Of a stretch of 64,000 nucleotides of DNA, positions 15,885 to 26,766 are shown piece by piece. The DNA comes from UMGS1519 sp050951095 (GTDB lineage: Bacteria > Actinomycetota > Coriobacteriia > Coriobacteriales > Eggerthellaceae). The translations under genes and the position numbers were made by a program. Under the pieces are notes generated by a model that did no database searches, was not told the DNA's origin, and was given only the letters and a program-made list of their open reading frames with translations. Where the stretch lies: positions 124,001 to 188,000 of the forward strand of contig JBMNIQ010000005.1 of assembly GCA_050951095.1 (NCBI GenBank). Direction: 5' to 3'. Positions within the stretch are counted from its first letter, which is position 1. Every line of letters starts with the position of its first letter.

Positions 15885-18371
15885 CTAAGCTTTCGAGACT
15901 TGGACGATGATGGAGTTCGCCGGTCCGTTGCCGCGGGAAAGCGGGTTCGGACGGTAGGTGGTCAGCGTGTTCACGCAACCGCCCTTGTCCAGCTTGTCGC
16001 CGGACATGTCGGCGCTGTGCCAGGCGCCCTGCGGAACCGCCACGGTGCCGGGGATGACGCGCGGCGTCACGCGCGCCTCGATCTCGATGGTGCCGGCCGG
16101 GCTCTTCGCATGGACGGTGTCGCCGTTGGAGATGCCGCGCGGCTGCGCATCCGCGGGGTTGATCCACATCTGCTGGCGCGCGATGTGGTCCAGGTCCTCG
16201 ATGAACCCGTAGCTGGAATGCGTGCGGCTCTTGTGATGGAAGCCGGTGCAGTACAACGGGTACTCGCTGGTGGTGCTGCCGTAGCCTTGGAAGCCGGGGT
16301 AGAACTCGGGGATGGCGCAGATCTTCTCGCCGTCTTCCAGCTGCCAGGTCTTGTTCAGCTTCTCCAGCTGCTCGGAGTAGATCTCGATCTTGCCGGACGG
16401 CGTGCCCAGCGCGTTCTTCTTCGGGTCGTCGCGGAAGTCCTTCAGGCCCACGACCGGGTCAAGCTTGCGCTTGTACACGCCCTGCTTCTTGATCTGCTCC
16501 CAGGAGGGCATCTTCTTGTCGGCGGCGGCGCCGGCCTTGTACAGGTACTCCACCCAGTCGTCGTGCGTCATGCCGCCCTTGGTGAAGTCGTCCTTCACGC
16601 CCAGCTTGTCGGCGATCTCGGCCATCACGTCGTAGCTGCAGCGGCATTCGCCCGGAGGCGTCTGCGCGGGGCCGCCCACGGTGACGCCGGTATACCATTC
16701 GGCATAGCCCTGCGTCTGCATGTTCAGCTGCTCGGAACGCATGGCGTCGGGCAGGATGATGTCCGCGTAGCGCGCGGAGTCCGTCATCACGGTGTCCCAC
16801 ACCAGGATGAACAGGTCCTTGCTGTCATCGTTCAGCGTCTCGTACACCTTGTTGATGTCGCTGTGCTGGTTGGTGATGCAGTTGCCGGCGTAGTCCCACA
16901 CGAAGTGGATGTTGTTCTTCAGCTTGCCGTCCTTCAGCGCACCTTCCGTATCCAGCACGCCGGCGTTCGTGACGGACATGTCCGTGCCGTGGTCCACGGC
17001 GTTCAGCCATTCGTAGCAGGGGATGCTCCAGGTCACGGCGTTCGGCTTCACGCCCGGCGAAGGGGTCTTGCCGTTCTCGTCCGCGTCCGTGGCGGGGATG
17101 CTGCCTACCAGGTAGGTGGGCGGCTCGGCTTCGCGCTGGCCCGTGTTCGTGCCGGGCAGGCCGATCTTGCCCAGGGCGATGGGCACCATGCAGATGGCGC
17201 GCGTGGCGTTCTCGCCGTTGGTGTGGCGCTGCGGGCCCCAGCCCTGCGCCACGAACGGCGCCTTGGCGTTCTCCAGGTCCTTCGCAAGCGCGCGGATGGT
17301 CTCCACGGGGATCTGGGTGATCTCGGAGGCCCATTCGGGCGTCTTCTCAACGTGGTCGTAGCCCGTGCCCATGAGGTAGTCCCTGTAGGACAGGTGCTTG
17401 CCCTTGGCGCTCTTGGGCATGGTGTCCTCGTTCCAGCCCACGCAGTACTTCTTCAGGAAGGCCTCGTCGGTCTTGCCGTCCTTCACGAATTCGTGGATGA
17501 GCGCGGCGGCCAGCGCGGCGTCGGTGCCGGGGCGGATGGGCAGCCATTCGTCCGGATGGCCCGAGATGCTCTCGTTCATGCGGTAGTCGATGGAGACGAT
17601 CTTGCCTCCGCGTGCCTTCACGGCTTCGCGCAGCTTGGCGAAGTACCAGGTCATGTTCACGCCGCCCATGCGGGTCTCGGCGGGGGAGTTGCCCCACAGG
17701 ATGACCAGGTCGGAGTGGTTGGCCGCCTCGTCCATGGATGAGGCGTGCACCGCGTCGTAGGGGCTGAACTGCGTGCCGAACATGTACGGCGCCGCCGCCA
17801 GGATCTGGTTGGCGGAATAGTCGTAGTGGCGCGTCAGGCAGCCGCCGATGGCGTTCATCAGGCGCTGCGACGGGTTGCCGGTGCTGGAGTACATGCCGGT
17901 GGCATAGATCATGAAGATGGCGTCGTTGCCGTACTTGTCGATGGTGTACTTCAGCTTATCGGCGATGGTGCCGATGGCCTCGTCCCAGGAAATCTGCTCG
18001 AAGTCGTCGGAGCCGCGCGGTCCCACGCGCTTCATGGGATACAGCAGGCGGTCCGGGTGGTTCAGCCAGCGCCGCATGGTGCGGCCGCGCAGGCAGGCGC
18101 GCGCCTGGAAGTCGGAGTTTCCAATATTGTCGGTTTCCATGTAGGCTACTTTGCCGTCGCGGACGTGCCACTGGAAGATGCAGTTGCCGCCGCAATTCAC
18201 GTTGCATTGGCTCCATGCAATCTTGTCGGGCTCGTCGGCATAGGCCGCCTCCGTCTTGTTCACCACGGATTCGGATGAGGCCAGGGCGCCGCCGGCAGCT
18301 GCCAGCGCGCCGAGTGCCCCGGTGGTCTTCAAGAACGATCGGCGGGAGATCGACGGTGTTTTGTCAGACAT
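15885..18371 (-). CDS. dmsA: DMSO reductase-family molybdenum catalytic subunit
   Basis: An 828-residue molybdopterin oxidoreductase with a twin-arginine signal (SRRSFLK at residues 9-15), so it acts outside the membrane. The first [4Fe-4S] site is 'CNVNCGGNC' with a fourth cysteine in 'RACLRG'. The likely molybdenum ligand is the serine in 'YDYSANQI', the position used by DmsA-type enzymes; 'GNSPAETRMGG' is a cofactor-binding stretch. ATG at 18371 has a GGGGG site; the longer open frame upstream would bury the Tat signal. Coriobacteriia carry many paralogues with differing acceptors, so DMSO is a family label, not a proven substrate. Confidence 0.9.
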   Translation of the reverse strand: MSDKTPSISRRSFLKTTGALGALAAAGGALASSESVVNKTEAAYADEPDKIAWSQCNVNCGGNCIFQWHVRDGKVAYMETDNIGNSDFQARACLRGRTMRRWLNHPDRLLYPMKRVGPRGSDDFEQISWDEAIGTIADKLKYTIDKYGNDAIFMIYATGMYSSTGNPSQRLMNAIGGCLTRHYDYSANQILAAAPYMFGTQFSPYDAVHASSMDEAANHSDLVILWGNSPAETRMGGVNMTWYFAKLREAVKARGGKIVSIDYRMNESISGHPDEWLPIRPGTDAALAAALIHEFVKDGKTDEAFLKKYCVGWNEDTMPKSAKGKHLSYRDYLMGTGYDHVEKTPEWASEITQIPVETIRALAKDLENAKAPFVAQGWGPQRHTNGENATRAICMVPIALGKIGLPGTNTGQREAEPPTYLVGSIPATDADENGKTPSPGVKPNAVTWSIPCYEWLNAVDHGTDMSVTNAGVLDTEGALKDGKLKNNIHFVWDYAGNCITNQHSDINKVYETLNDDSKDLFILVWDTVMTDSARYADIILPDAMRSEQLNMQTQGYAEWYTGVTVGGPAQTPPGECRCSYDVMAEIADKLGVKDDFTKGGMTHDDWVEYLYKAGAAADKKMPSWEQIKKQGVYKRKLDPVVGLKDFRDDPKKNALGTPSGKIEIYSEQLEKLNKTWQLEDGEKICAIPEFYPGFQGYGSTTSEYPLYCTGFHHKSRTHSSYGFIEDLDHIARQQMWINPADAQPRGISNGDTVHAKSPAGTIEIEARVTPRVIPGTVAVPQGAWHSADMSGDKLDKGGCVNTLTTYRPNPLSRGNGPANSIIVQVSKA

Positions 18372-18440
18372 AGATGCACCCCCTATTGCTTTGCGTCGCC
18401 GTCGGCATAGGGCCGACGGCCAGTCTCCAGATTTATGCAA

Positions 18441-18458
18441 AAGTGCTATATGACACTT
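18441..18458 (-). promoter_or_regulatory. Dyad in the dms promoter region
   Basis: AAGTG 18441-18445 and CACTT 18454-18458 form a short dyad with an 8-base spacer about 70 bases before dmsA. On the minus strand TATAGC inside the spacer with TTGTGC 18 bases upstream could be a promoter. The regulator is unknown; the half sites are not a canonical FNR/CRP pattern. Confidence 0.35.
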
Positions 18459-18589
18459 CACAACTTATGCACAAAACGAACCATAGAGCTGCGAGCGGCA
18501 GGGTTCAAGGGGCGAGCGGCTGTCTGAATGCTTCTATTTAAAGAATAGTTTTAACAAGGGGAAACGACGGCGGAATATAACCGCGATAC

Positions 18590-18635
18590 GGGGCTTCGCC
18601 ACCATATCTGGTAGGAAAACCGGTGGTTTCGCCCC
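18590..18635 (-). other. Hairpin between the chaperone gene and dmsA
   Basis: GGGGC 18590-18594 and CCACC 18599-18603 pair with GGTGG 18622-18626 and GCCCC 18631-18635, leaving a symmetric internal loop. It lies 15 bases after the chaperone stop. No T run follows directly, so it may stabilise the upstream message or weaken readthrough into dmsA. The remaining bases between 18372 and 18649 show only the dyad listed separately and an AT-rich patch (18531-18555). Confidence 0.4.
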
Positions 18636-18649
18636 ATTTCGAGCGGATT

Positions 18650-19309
18650 TCAGCGGTAGAAGCGGGGTGTTTCCACCTTCAGGCCGAACATGCGCTGGAT
18701 GCCCTGCAGGCTTTCCAGCGTCAGCAGCGCCAGGCCGTGGTAGAAGGGGTGCTTGGCCTCCTGCTCCAGCTCCTCCAGGTAATGCGGCGCCCACGTAAGG
18801 AAGTGCTTGCACAGGTATTCCTCCAGCAGCTCCGGCTTGTTCTGGGCAATCCAGGCCATGACCTCCAGCATCGTGCCGATGTGGTCGTCGGGTAGGTCGG
18901 CTTCGCCGGAGTCGATGGCGATGCCGTTGCGCTTCAGCCAATCGTGCAGGTCCAGCGCCGTCTTGCCGAACATGACCTGGTCGCTGTCCGTGTACACGGA
19001 CCCCCACGGCGCTGCCGCCTTGTGGCCGGGGCCGACGAACAGGCGGCGGTATTCCCTGACCAGCGGCGCGCCGGCGTGCTCTTCGTCCAGGCCGCGCTGC
19101 ATCTCCTCGATGGCCTCCCGGGCAACGGGGGCCTTCACGAACGGCCAGTCCTCGGCGGCCTGCGCGGGATCCAAGTCGGCGATGGCGGCAAACGACGGGG
19201 CGATGGCCTGCGCGTCCAGCTTCGGGTCATGGGTGTAGAACGGGCCCAGCACGGTGCCCACGAATGCGATGGGCACGCATGCGGCGTGGTTGATGGAAGA
19301 TTCCGGCAT
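18650..19309 (-). CDS. TorD/DmsD-family redox enzyme chaperone
   Basis: A 219-residue all-helical chaperone of the TorD family, which binds the Tat signal of a molybdoenzyme and holds it until the cofactor is inserted. The family motif is visible as 'FVGPGHKAAAPWGSVYTD…MFG' in the middle of the protein. ATG at 19309 has AAGGAG 5-10 bases upstream; a longer open frame exists but lacks such a site. It lies directly upstream of dmsABC on the same strand and presumably serves that DmsA. Confidence 0.85.
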   Translation of the reverse strand: MPESSINHAACVPIAFVGTVLGPFYTHDPKLDAQAIAPSFAAIADLDPAQAAEDWPFVKAPVAREAIEEMQRGLDEEHAGAPLVREYRRLFVGPGHKAAAPWGSVYTDSDQVMFGKTALDLHDWLKRNGIAIDSGEADLPDDHIGTMLEVMAWIAQNKPELLEEYLCKHFLTWAPHYLEELEQEAKHPFYHGLALLTLESLQGIQRMFGLKVETPRFYR

Positions 19310-19440
19310 GTTGTCTCCTTGGCTTCGGGCGGGTGCGCGCGGGGCGCCCGCCGGCGATTCGGTGTCGTTTCCTTCCCATAGTAGCGCACCGGCCGCACGT
19401 TGCACGTGCCGGCGCGCACCGACGGGATCCGGCAGCGGAG

Positions 19441-19477
19441 ACGAAAGCGCCCCGGCGACGCGATGCCGTCGGGGCGC
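19441..19477 (-). terminator. Terminator of the trp operon
   Basis: GCGCCCCG 19447-19454 pairs with CGGGGCGC 19470-19477 and extends inward by four more pairs including one wobble. On the minus strand it is followed by TTTCGT, about 100 bases after trpA. Confidence 0.6.
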
Positions 19478-19574
19478 AGGGGATGCGCGTGGGCCCGAAG
19501 GGGGTCGGCGCGGGCGGGCGGCACGGCGGGCCGAGGAGGCGTGCGCGCTGCCCGCAAGGCACGCGGGCGCGGAC

Positions 19575-20364
19575 TTAGCGCAGCGCGTCTTTCATGCTCT
19601 TCACGAAGGCGGTCACGGGCTCCAGGGAATCCGCGCCGTATTTCGCGATGAGCTTCACGATGGCGGAGCCCACGATGGCGCCGTCGGACTGGTCGGCCAT
19701 CTCGCGCGCCTGCTCGGGCGTGGAGATGCCGAAGCCCACGGCGCAGGGGACGTCGCTCACCTGGCGCACCACGTCCACCATGCCCTTGATGTTCGTCGTG
19801 ATCTTCGACCGCGTGCCGGTCACGCCCAGCGAGCTGACGCAGTACAGGAAGCCCTTCGCGTCCGAGGCGATGGCCTTGATGCGGTCATGCGACGTGGGGG
19901 CGATCATGAAGATCTGCACGATGCCGGCCTTCTCGCAGGCCTCGGCGAACTCCGCGCGCTCCTCGTACGGGCAATCCGGCACGATGATGCCGGAGACGCC
20001 CACCTCGGCGGCGCGCTTGCAGAAGCGCTCGGAGCCGTAGCTGAAGATGACGTTCGCATACGTCATGTACACGAACGGCACGTCCGTTTCCTGCCGCAGC
20101 TTCTCCGTCAGCGCGAACACCTTGTCCGTTGTCGTGCCGGCGTTCAGCGCGCGCAGGTCCGCGTCCTGGATGACGGGGCCCTCGGCCGTGGGGTCGGAGA
20201 ACGGGATGCCCAGCTCGATCAGGTCCGCGCCGGCCTGCGCCATGGCGGGCACCAGCTTCGCGGTGGTCTGCAGGTCCGGGTCGCCGCACGTGATGAACGG
20301 GATGAATGCCTTGCCGTTCGCGAACGCGGAGCGGATGGCCTTTTCGGCGTCGGTTATGTTCTGG

Positions 20365-20372
<8 letters not shown>
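19575..20372 (-). CDS. trpA: Tryptophan synthase alpha chain
   Basis: A 265-residue TIM barrel that cleaves indole-3-glycerol phosphate to indole. The catalytic glutamate lies in 'LIELGIPFSDP' and an aspartate in the 'IQDADLRAL' loop; 'GFGISTPEQ' is the phosphate-binding loop. ATG at 20372 overlaps the trpB 3' end by 8 bases. Last gene of the trpEGDCFBA operon. Confidence 0.95.
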
Positions 20373-21549
<1,177 letters not shown>

Positions 21550-21649
21550 GGGGTCCTCTCTTTCTTTCGCTGCGGGCCGCGCGGTCCGCAGATGGTCGGT
21601 TCGGGTTGGTCGGGGCCGGCCGCATGATGCGCCGGGTGCCCTTCGGGGA

Positions 21650-22360
21650 TTATGCGTATCCGTCCGGGCGCCACGGCCCGGTGGCGGCACCGTGGTGCGT
21701 GGCGGCCGCCTCGCCGTTCGCGCCGTGCGCGGCGGCCACGGCGGCGGCGATCTTCGCCGGGTCCTTGCGTTTGCCCGTCTCGATGCCGCTGCTGATGTCC
21801 ACGCCGAACGGGTGCACGCGCTCGATGGCCTGCGGGATGTTTTCGGGCGTCAGGCCCCCGGCCAGCAGGAACGGGCGGTCGAACTCCCGCGCGAAGCGGG
21901 CGGCCAGATCCCAGTCGAACGTGCGTCCCGTGCCCGCGCCGCTGTCCAGCAGCAGCAGGTCGGCGCTGCTGGCGGCCGCACGGGCCAGGTCGGCGTCGCT
22001 GCGCACCTTGAACGCCTGCCAGATGCGGCAGTCCGTCAGCGTGCGCAGCTGCGCCAGGTAGGCCTCGTCCTCGCTGCCGTGCAGCTGCACGGCCCAGGCG
22101 CCGATCTCGGCGGCTGCAGCGGCCACCTCCCGCGCAGGCCGGTCCACGAACACCGCAACGGGGCGGATGCCCGCATCCAGCCCGGCGGCGAGCGGTGCCG
22201 CCTGCGCCGGCGTCAGGGAGCGGTGCGACTTCGGGAAGCTCACGATGAACCCGGCATAATCCGGCATCGCGCGGTTCACGGCCGCCACGTCCTCCGGCCG
22301 CATCAGGCCGCAGCACTTGATCCGGCATGCGGGGCGGGTTGCGGGGCGTGCGGCCGTCAT
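21650..22360 (-). CDS. trpF: Phosphoribosylanthranilate isomerase
   Basis: A 236-residue barrel enzyme for the Amadori rearrangement step of tryptophan synthesis. The N-terminal 'IKCCGLMRPED' carries the catalytic cysteine; 'LLLDSGAGTGRTFDW' and 'LAGGLTPENI' are family signatures. The last 25 residues (…TGPWRPDGYA) extend past the normal end. ATG at 22360 overlaps trpC by 4 bases. Confidence 0.93.
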   Translation of the reverse strand: MTAARPATRPACRIKCCGLMRPEDVAAVNRAMPDYAGFIVSFPKSHRSLTPAQAAPLAAGLDAGIRPVAVFVDRPAREVAAAAAEIGAWAVQLHGSEDEAYLAQLRTLTDCRIWQAFKVRSDADLARAAASSADLLLLDSGAGTGRTFDWDLAARFAREFDRPFLLAGGLTPENIPQAIERVHPFGVDISSGIETGKRKDPAKIAAAVAAAHGANGEAAATHHGAATGPWRPDGYA

Positions 22361-23229
22361 CTGCAGGCCTTCCGCATGGCGGCCAGCAGGCCGGCCTTGT
22401 CGTCGGAGCGCATCAGCACCTCGCCCATCAGCACGGCGTCTGCGCCGATGCGGTGCAGCGCCGCCACGTCGTCGATGCCCTTCACGCCGGATTCCGCCAC
22501 GTACAGGCACTCGGGCGGGATGAGATCGCGCAGCCGCGCGGCGTTCTCGAAGTCCACGCTGAAATCGCGCAGGTTGCGGTTGTTCACGCCGATGATGCGC
22601 GCCCCGGCGTCCACGGCCATCCTCACCTCGTCGGCCGTATGCGCCTCAACCAGGGCGGACAGCCCCAGCTCGTCGCTCAGGGCCAGGAAATGGCGAAGCG
22701 CGTCGGCGTCCAGCAGCGAGCAGATCAGCAGCACGGCGTCCGCGCCCATCAGCTTCGCCTGGTACGTCTGGTATTCGCCCAGCTCCAGATCCTTCGCGCC
22801 GTAGCCGCGGCCCACGGTGAAGTCCTTGCGGATCATGGGCGTGCCCACGCTTTCGCGGATGCCCATGAAGATGTCGTTGCTTCCCATGAACCATTTCGGC
22901 TCCGTCAGGCACGAGATGCAGTCCGCGCCGGCGCGCTCGTACGTCAGCGCCACGTCCACGTAGGGGAAGTGCTCGGCGATGACGCCCTTCGAGGGCGATG
23001 CCTTCTTCACCTCGCAGATGAAGGACATGCCCGGGCGGCGCAGCGCGTCCTCGAAGCAGCCCCGCGGGCGCGGGCTTGCCGCGAAGCCGTGGATGGCGGC
23101 GTATTCGCGCAGGCCGGACGGCGTCTGGACCAGCTTCTTCAGGCGGGCCAGCGGGAAATCGCCGGTCAGCTGCGCGGCCACGCGCCGGGCGTTGGCCGCT
23201 TCGATGGTTTTCAGGATATCGCCGGCCAC
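22357..23229 (-). CDS. trpC: Indole-3-glycerol phosphate synthase
   Basis: A 290-residue TIM barrel. 'CEVKKASPSKGVI' carries the conserved lysine and serine of the active site, 'RKDF' the second lysine, 'GVNNRNL' and 'AESGV' the downstream barrel motifs. ATG 3 bases after the trpD stop; 3' end overlaps trpF by 4 bases. It is about 25 residues longer than many homologues because of the N-terminal region. Confidence 0.95.
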   Translation of the reverse strand: MAGDILKTIEAANARRVAAQLTGDFPLARLKKLVQTPSGLREYAAIHGFAASPRPRGCFEDALRRPGMSFICEVKKASPSKGVIAEHFPYVDVALTYERAGADCISCLTEPKWFMGSNDIFMGIRESVGTPMIRKDFTVGRGYGAKDLELGEYQTYQAKLMGADAVLLICSLLDADALRHFLALSDELGLSALVEAHTADEVRMAVDAGARIIGVNNRNLRDFSVDFENAARLRDLIPPECLYVAESGVKGIDDVAALHRIGADAVLMGEVLMRSDDKAGLLAAMRKACR

Positions 23230-23232
23230 GGT

Positions 23233-24255
23233 CTACTCCCGGCTCTGCTTCACGTAGGCGTCCAGCGTGGCCAGGGCCTTGCCGGAATCCACCAGCTCGG
23301 CGGCCATCTTGATGCCGTCGGCAAGCGTTTTCGCCTTGCCGCCGATGTACAGGCCGGCGCCGGCGTTCATCAGCACGGTGTCGCGCTTGCAGTCCTTGAT
23401 GCTGCCGTCCAGGATGCCGCGCGTGATCTGCGCGTTCTCTTCGGGCGTGCCGCCCTTCAGGTCGTCGCGCGTGCAGCGCTTGAAGCCGAACTGCTCGGGC
23501 GTCACCTTGTACGTCTTGTATTCGCCGTGGTGGAATTCGCACACGTCCGTGTCGCAGGCCGTGGAAAGCTCGTCCAGCACGGCCTCGCCGAACACCACCA
23601 TGCCGTCTTCCACGCCCAGCTTCGTCAGCACCTGCGCCAGCGGCTCCAGCAGGTAGCCGTCGTACACGCCCAGGATGAACTTGTTCGGCGAGCCCGGGTT
23701 CGTCAGCGGGCCCAGGATGTTGAACACGGTGCGGAAGCCCAGCTCCTTGCGGATGGGTCCCACGTACTTCATGGCTGCGTGGTAGTCCTGCGCGAAGAAG
23801 AACGCCATGCCCACCGTGTCCAGCAGCTGCTTGACCTTCTCCGGATCCTGGTGGATGTTCACGCCCAGCGCCTCCTGGCAGTCGGCGGTGCCGGACTTGC
23901 TGGATGCGGCGCGGTTGCCGTGCTTCGCCACCATCACGCCGCCCGCGGCGATGATCAGCGCGGCGGTGGTGGAGATGTTGAAGCTGCCGGCCTTGTCGCC
24001 GCCGGTGCCCACGATCTCCAGCACGTCGCGGTCGCCCAGGTCAACCTTCGTGGCCTTCGAGCGCATGGCGTCGGCGCAGCCGGCGATCTCGTCGATGGTC
24101 TCTGCGCGCGTGCTCTTCGTGGACAGCGCGGACAGGAACGCGGCCGTCTGCACGGGCGTGGTCTGCCCGGACATGATCTCGTCGATGACCTGGTACGCCT
24201 CGTCGTACGTCAGGTCCTGCTTGTCTACCAGCTTGAATATGGCTTCTTGAATCAT
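23233..24255 (-). CDS. trpD: Anthranilate phosphoribosyltransferase
   Basis: A 340-residue class IV phosphoribosyltransferase that joins anthranilate and PRPP. The PRPP loop 'GTGGDKAGSFNIST', 'KHGNRAASSKSG' and 'LGPLTNPG' are all present. It is not fused to trpG, which precedes it as a separate gene after a 74-base gap. Confidence 0.96.
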   Translation of the reverse strand: MIQEAIFKLVDKQDLTYDEAYQVIDEIMSGQTTPVQTAAFLSALSTKSTRAETIDEIAGCADAMRSKATKVDLGDRDVLEIVGTGGDKAGSFNISTTAALIIAAGGVMVAKHGNRAASSKSGTADCQEALGVNIHQDPEKVKQLLDTVGMAFFFAQDYHAAMKYVGPIRKELGFRTVFNILGPLTNPGSPNKFILGVYDGYLLEPLAQVLTKLGVEDGMVVFGEAVLDELSTACDTDVCEFHHGEYKTYKVTPEQFGFKRCTRDDLKGGTPEENAQITRGILDGSIKDCKRDTVLMNAGAGLYIGGKAKTLADGIKMAAELVDSGKALATLDAYVKQSRE

Positions 24256-24329
24256 TTCGGCTCCTTACTGCGTGTGCGTGCTTTTCGAATCTCGGTATGC
24301 GGTGGTGTCGGAGGCCCCGCTGCAGGTTG

Positions 24330-24914
24330 CTATCTGCGCTGCTCGCAGGCCAGTTTGACGAAGTTCTCCAGTATGGTGTTCCCGTTCGGCGTCAGGATGG
24401 ACTCCGGATGGAACTGCAGGCCGAACAGCGGCCGGTCCAGATGCTGCACGGCCATGACCTCGCCGTCCTCTTCGGCGCGCGCCGTGACCTGCAGGCTGGC
24501 GGGCAGCGTGTCCGCGTCCACGGACAGCGAATGGTAGCGGCCCACGGGGAAGTAGTCCGGCAGGCCCTCGAACAGCGGGCAGGCGTTCTCGATCTGCGCG
24601 TCGGACTGCTTGCCGTGCATCAGCCGCTTCGCGTGCACGATGGTCGCGCCCGCTGCCTCGCAGATGGCCTGATGGCCCAGGCAGACGCCCAGCGTGGGGA
24701 TGTCGCCGGTCATGAGCGACAGCTCCTCGCAGATGCCCGCCTCGGACGGGCGGCCCGGGCCGGGGGACAGGATGATGGCGTCGGGGTTCAGCGCCAGCAC
24801 GTCCGCCGCGGAAAGGGCGTCGTTGCGCAGCACGCGGATGTCCGGGTACAGCGCGCCCACCATCTGGTACAGGTTGTAGGAGAAGCTGTCGTAGTTGTCT
24901 ATCAGAACGATCAT
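24330..24914 (-). CDS. trpG: Anthranilate synthase glutamine amidotransferase subunit
   Basis: A 194-residue class I amidotransferase that supplies ammonia to TrpE. The triad is the cysteine in 'GVCLGHQ' and the His-Glu pair in 'LQFHPES'; 'LSPGPGRPSEAG' is the oxyanion loop. A dual role in folate synthesis (PabA) is possible in bacteria with one copy. The start overlaps the trpE stop by 4 bases. Confidence 0.94.
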   Translation of the reverse strand: MIVLIDNYDSFSYNLYQMVGALYPDIRVLRNDALSAADVLALNPDAIILSPGPGRPSEAGICEELSLMTGDIPTLGVCLGHQAICEAAGATIVHAKRLMHGKQSDAQIENACPLFEGLPDYFPVGRYHSLSVDADTLPASLQVTARAEEDGEVMAVQHLDRPLFGLQFHPESILTPNGNTILENFVKLACEQRR

Positions 24915-26386
24915 AGGGCCTCATCCTCTTCGGCGATCTCCAGGGCGGACATCATGGCCTTCGCCTTGTTGATGGTCTCGTGGAATTCCGTTTCCGGCAC
25001 GGAGTCGGCAACGATGCCGGCGCCGCTGCGCACGTACACCTTGCCGTTCTTCGCGAAGGCCAGGCGGATGGCGATGCACGTGTCCATGTTTCCGGTGAAC
25101 GACAGGTAGCCGATGGCGCCGCCGTAGATGCCGCGCTTGTCGTTCTCCATCTCGTTGATGATCTCGGCGGCGCGCAGCTTCGGTGCGCCGGACAGCGTGC
25201 CGGCGGGCAGCACGGCGTCGATGGCGTCCAGCGCGTCCTTGTCCTTGCGCAGCGTGCCGCTGACCTCGGAGCCGATGTGCATGACGTGGCTGAACTTCAG
25301 CACCTCGTGGAAGCGGTCCACGGTCACGCTGCCGAATTCGCAGACCTTGCCCACGTCGTTGCGGCCCAGATCGACGAGCATGTTGTGCTCGGCAAGCTCC
25401 TTCTCGTCCTTCAGCAGGCCCTCTTCCAGCTCCGCGTCCTCGGCGGGCGTCTTGCCGCGCGGGCGCGTGCCGGCCAGCGGGAACGAGTACAGCGTGCCGT
25501 CCTGCAGCTTCGCCAGCGTTTCCGGCGAGGCGCCCGTCAGCTCGATGTCGTTCGACGTGAAGTAGAACAGGTACGGCGACGGGTTGATGGTGCGCAGCAC
25601 GCGGTAGGCGTTCAGCAGGCTGCCCTGGTACGGCGCCTCCAGGCGGTTCGAGAGCACCACCTGGAAGATGTCGCCCTCGCGGATGTACTCCTTCGCGCGC
25701 TCCACGATGTCGCAGAACTGCCGCTCGTTGAACAGCGGGGTGGCGGGCCCGGCGAAGTGGCCGGCGGGCGGCAGGTGCGGCGTGCCCTTGATCACCAGGT
25801 CGGCCATCTCCCGCAGCGTTCCGCGCGCCGCCTCGTAGTTCGCCTTCAGGTCGTCCGTGCGGATGTTCGCGATGAACACGATCTTCTGCCGCAGGTTGTC
25901 GAATGCGATGACCTTGTCGAACAGCATCAGGTCAACATCGTTGAAATGCTCCACGTCCTTGGCGTCCAGCTTCAGCGTGGGCTCGGAGTACTTCATGTAG
26001 TCGTAGCTGAAATAGCCCACCAGGCCGCCCGTGAACGACGGCATGCTGTCAAGCTGCGGGCTTCTGTTCTGCCCCAGCACGCGCTTGATCACCGGGCGCG
26101 GGTCCGCGTTGCGCGTGGTTTCCGTCTTGCCGTTCTCCGTCACATTGACCGTGCCGTTAAGGCAGGTCAGCTCCAGCGTGGGGTCGTATCCCAGGAAAGA
26201 GTAGCGCCCCCATTGCACGGTGTCCTCCACAGATTCCAGCAGGTACACGTGGTCGGATACGCCTTTCAGTATCTCAAGCACGCGGATGGGCGTGGTCTGG
26301 TCGCTGTAGATCTCCGTGGCAACCGGGATGATGTCGTAATCCCCGGTGGCGGCGATCTGCGCGGCCTCCTCGTAGCTCGGGTACAC
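24911..26386 (-). CDS. trpE: Anthranilate synthase component I
   Basis: A 491-residue chorismate-utilising enzyme that makes anthranilate. C-terminal motifs 'PLAGTRPRGKT', 'GRNDVGKVCEFGSV', 'GTLSGAPKLRA' and 'IRSGAGIVADS'-like 'VRSGAGIVADS' identify the family; an N-terminal 'LLES' stretch fits the tryptophan feedback site. I chose the GTG at 26386 because GGGAGG lies 5 bases upstream; the open frame runs on through the leader RNA. Expression is controlled by a Trp T-box. Confidence 0.93.
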   Translation of the reverse strand: MYPSYEEAAQIAATGDYDIIPVATEIYSDQTTPIRVLEILKGVSDHVYLLESVEDTVQWGRYSFLGYDPTLELTCLNGTVNVTENGKTETTRNADPRPVIKRVLGQNRSPQLDSMPSFTGGLVGYFSYDYMKYSEPTLKLDAKDVEHFNDVDLMLFDKVIAFDNLRQKIVFIANIRTDDLKANYEAARGTLREMADLVIKGTPHLPPAGHFAGPATPLFNERQFCDIVERAKEYIREGDIFQVVLSNRLEAPYQGSLLNAYRVLRTINPSPYLFYFTSNDIELTGASPETLAKLQDGTLYSFPLAGTRPRGKTPAEDAELEEGLLKDEKELAEHNMLVDLGRNDVGKVCEFGSVTVDRFHEVLKFSHVMHIGSEVSGTLRKDKDALDAIDAVLPAGTLSGAPKLRAAEIINEMENDKRGIYGGAIGYLSFTGNMDTCIAIRLAFAKNGKVYVRSGAGIVADSVPETEFHETINKAKAMMSALEIAEEDEAL

Positions 26387-26473
26387 CGAAGCCTCCCTTC
26401 GTCTTCTTGCAGGCATCTTGCCTGCATTGCGTTTTACGTTCCGCATTTGCCTGTGCGGTCGATGACGGGAATG

Positions 26474-26760
26474 AAAAAAGCCCGTCCTCGACTGTTGCGT
26501 CAAGGACGGGCTGTACAGCTCGCGGTGCCACCTTGATTCGAAGCCGACGGGGGAATGCCCCGAAAGGTTTCGCACTTTGCGAAGCGCTATCACGCTCCCG
26601 GCAGGTAACGGCTGCCTTCCGTCGCGGGGTACTGGGCTTTGTCAAGCTGTTCATCGCGCCCTCGGTGGTCCATTGTGGCGTACTGGGAACTGCGGGGCTT
26701 GCACCGACCCCCGCTCGCTGGAAGTCCATGACACGCTTTTACTTCCACCTCAACGGTTTA
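26474..26760 (-). ncRNA. T-box leader (Trp-responsive) of the trp operon
   Basis: On the minus strand the leader holds the T-box core GGTGGCACCGCG (plus coordinates 26521-26532) followed by a terminator: AGCCCGTCCT pairs with AGGACGGGCT (26503-26512 with 26479-26488), then six T at 26474-26479. T-box RNAs bind a specific uncharged tRNA and switch from terminator to antiterminator. The stem I bulge contains TGG, the Trp codon, followed by A (26670-26672), which fits the operon. About 90 bases separate the terminator from the trpE GTG. Confidence 0.9.
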
Positions 26761-26766
26761 GTTGGG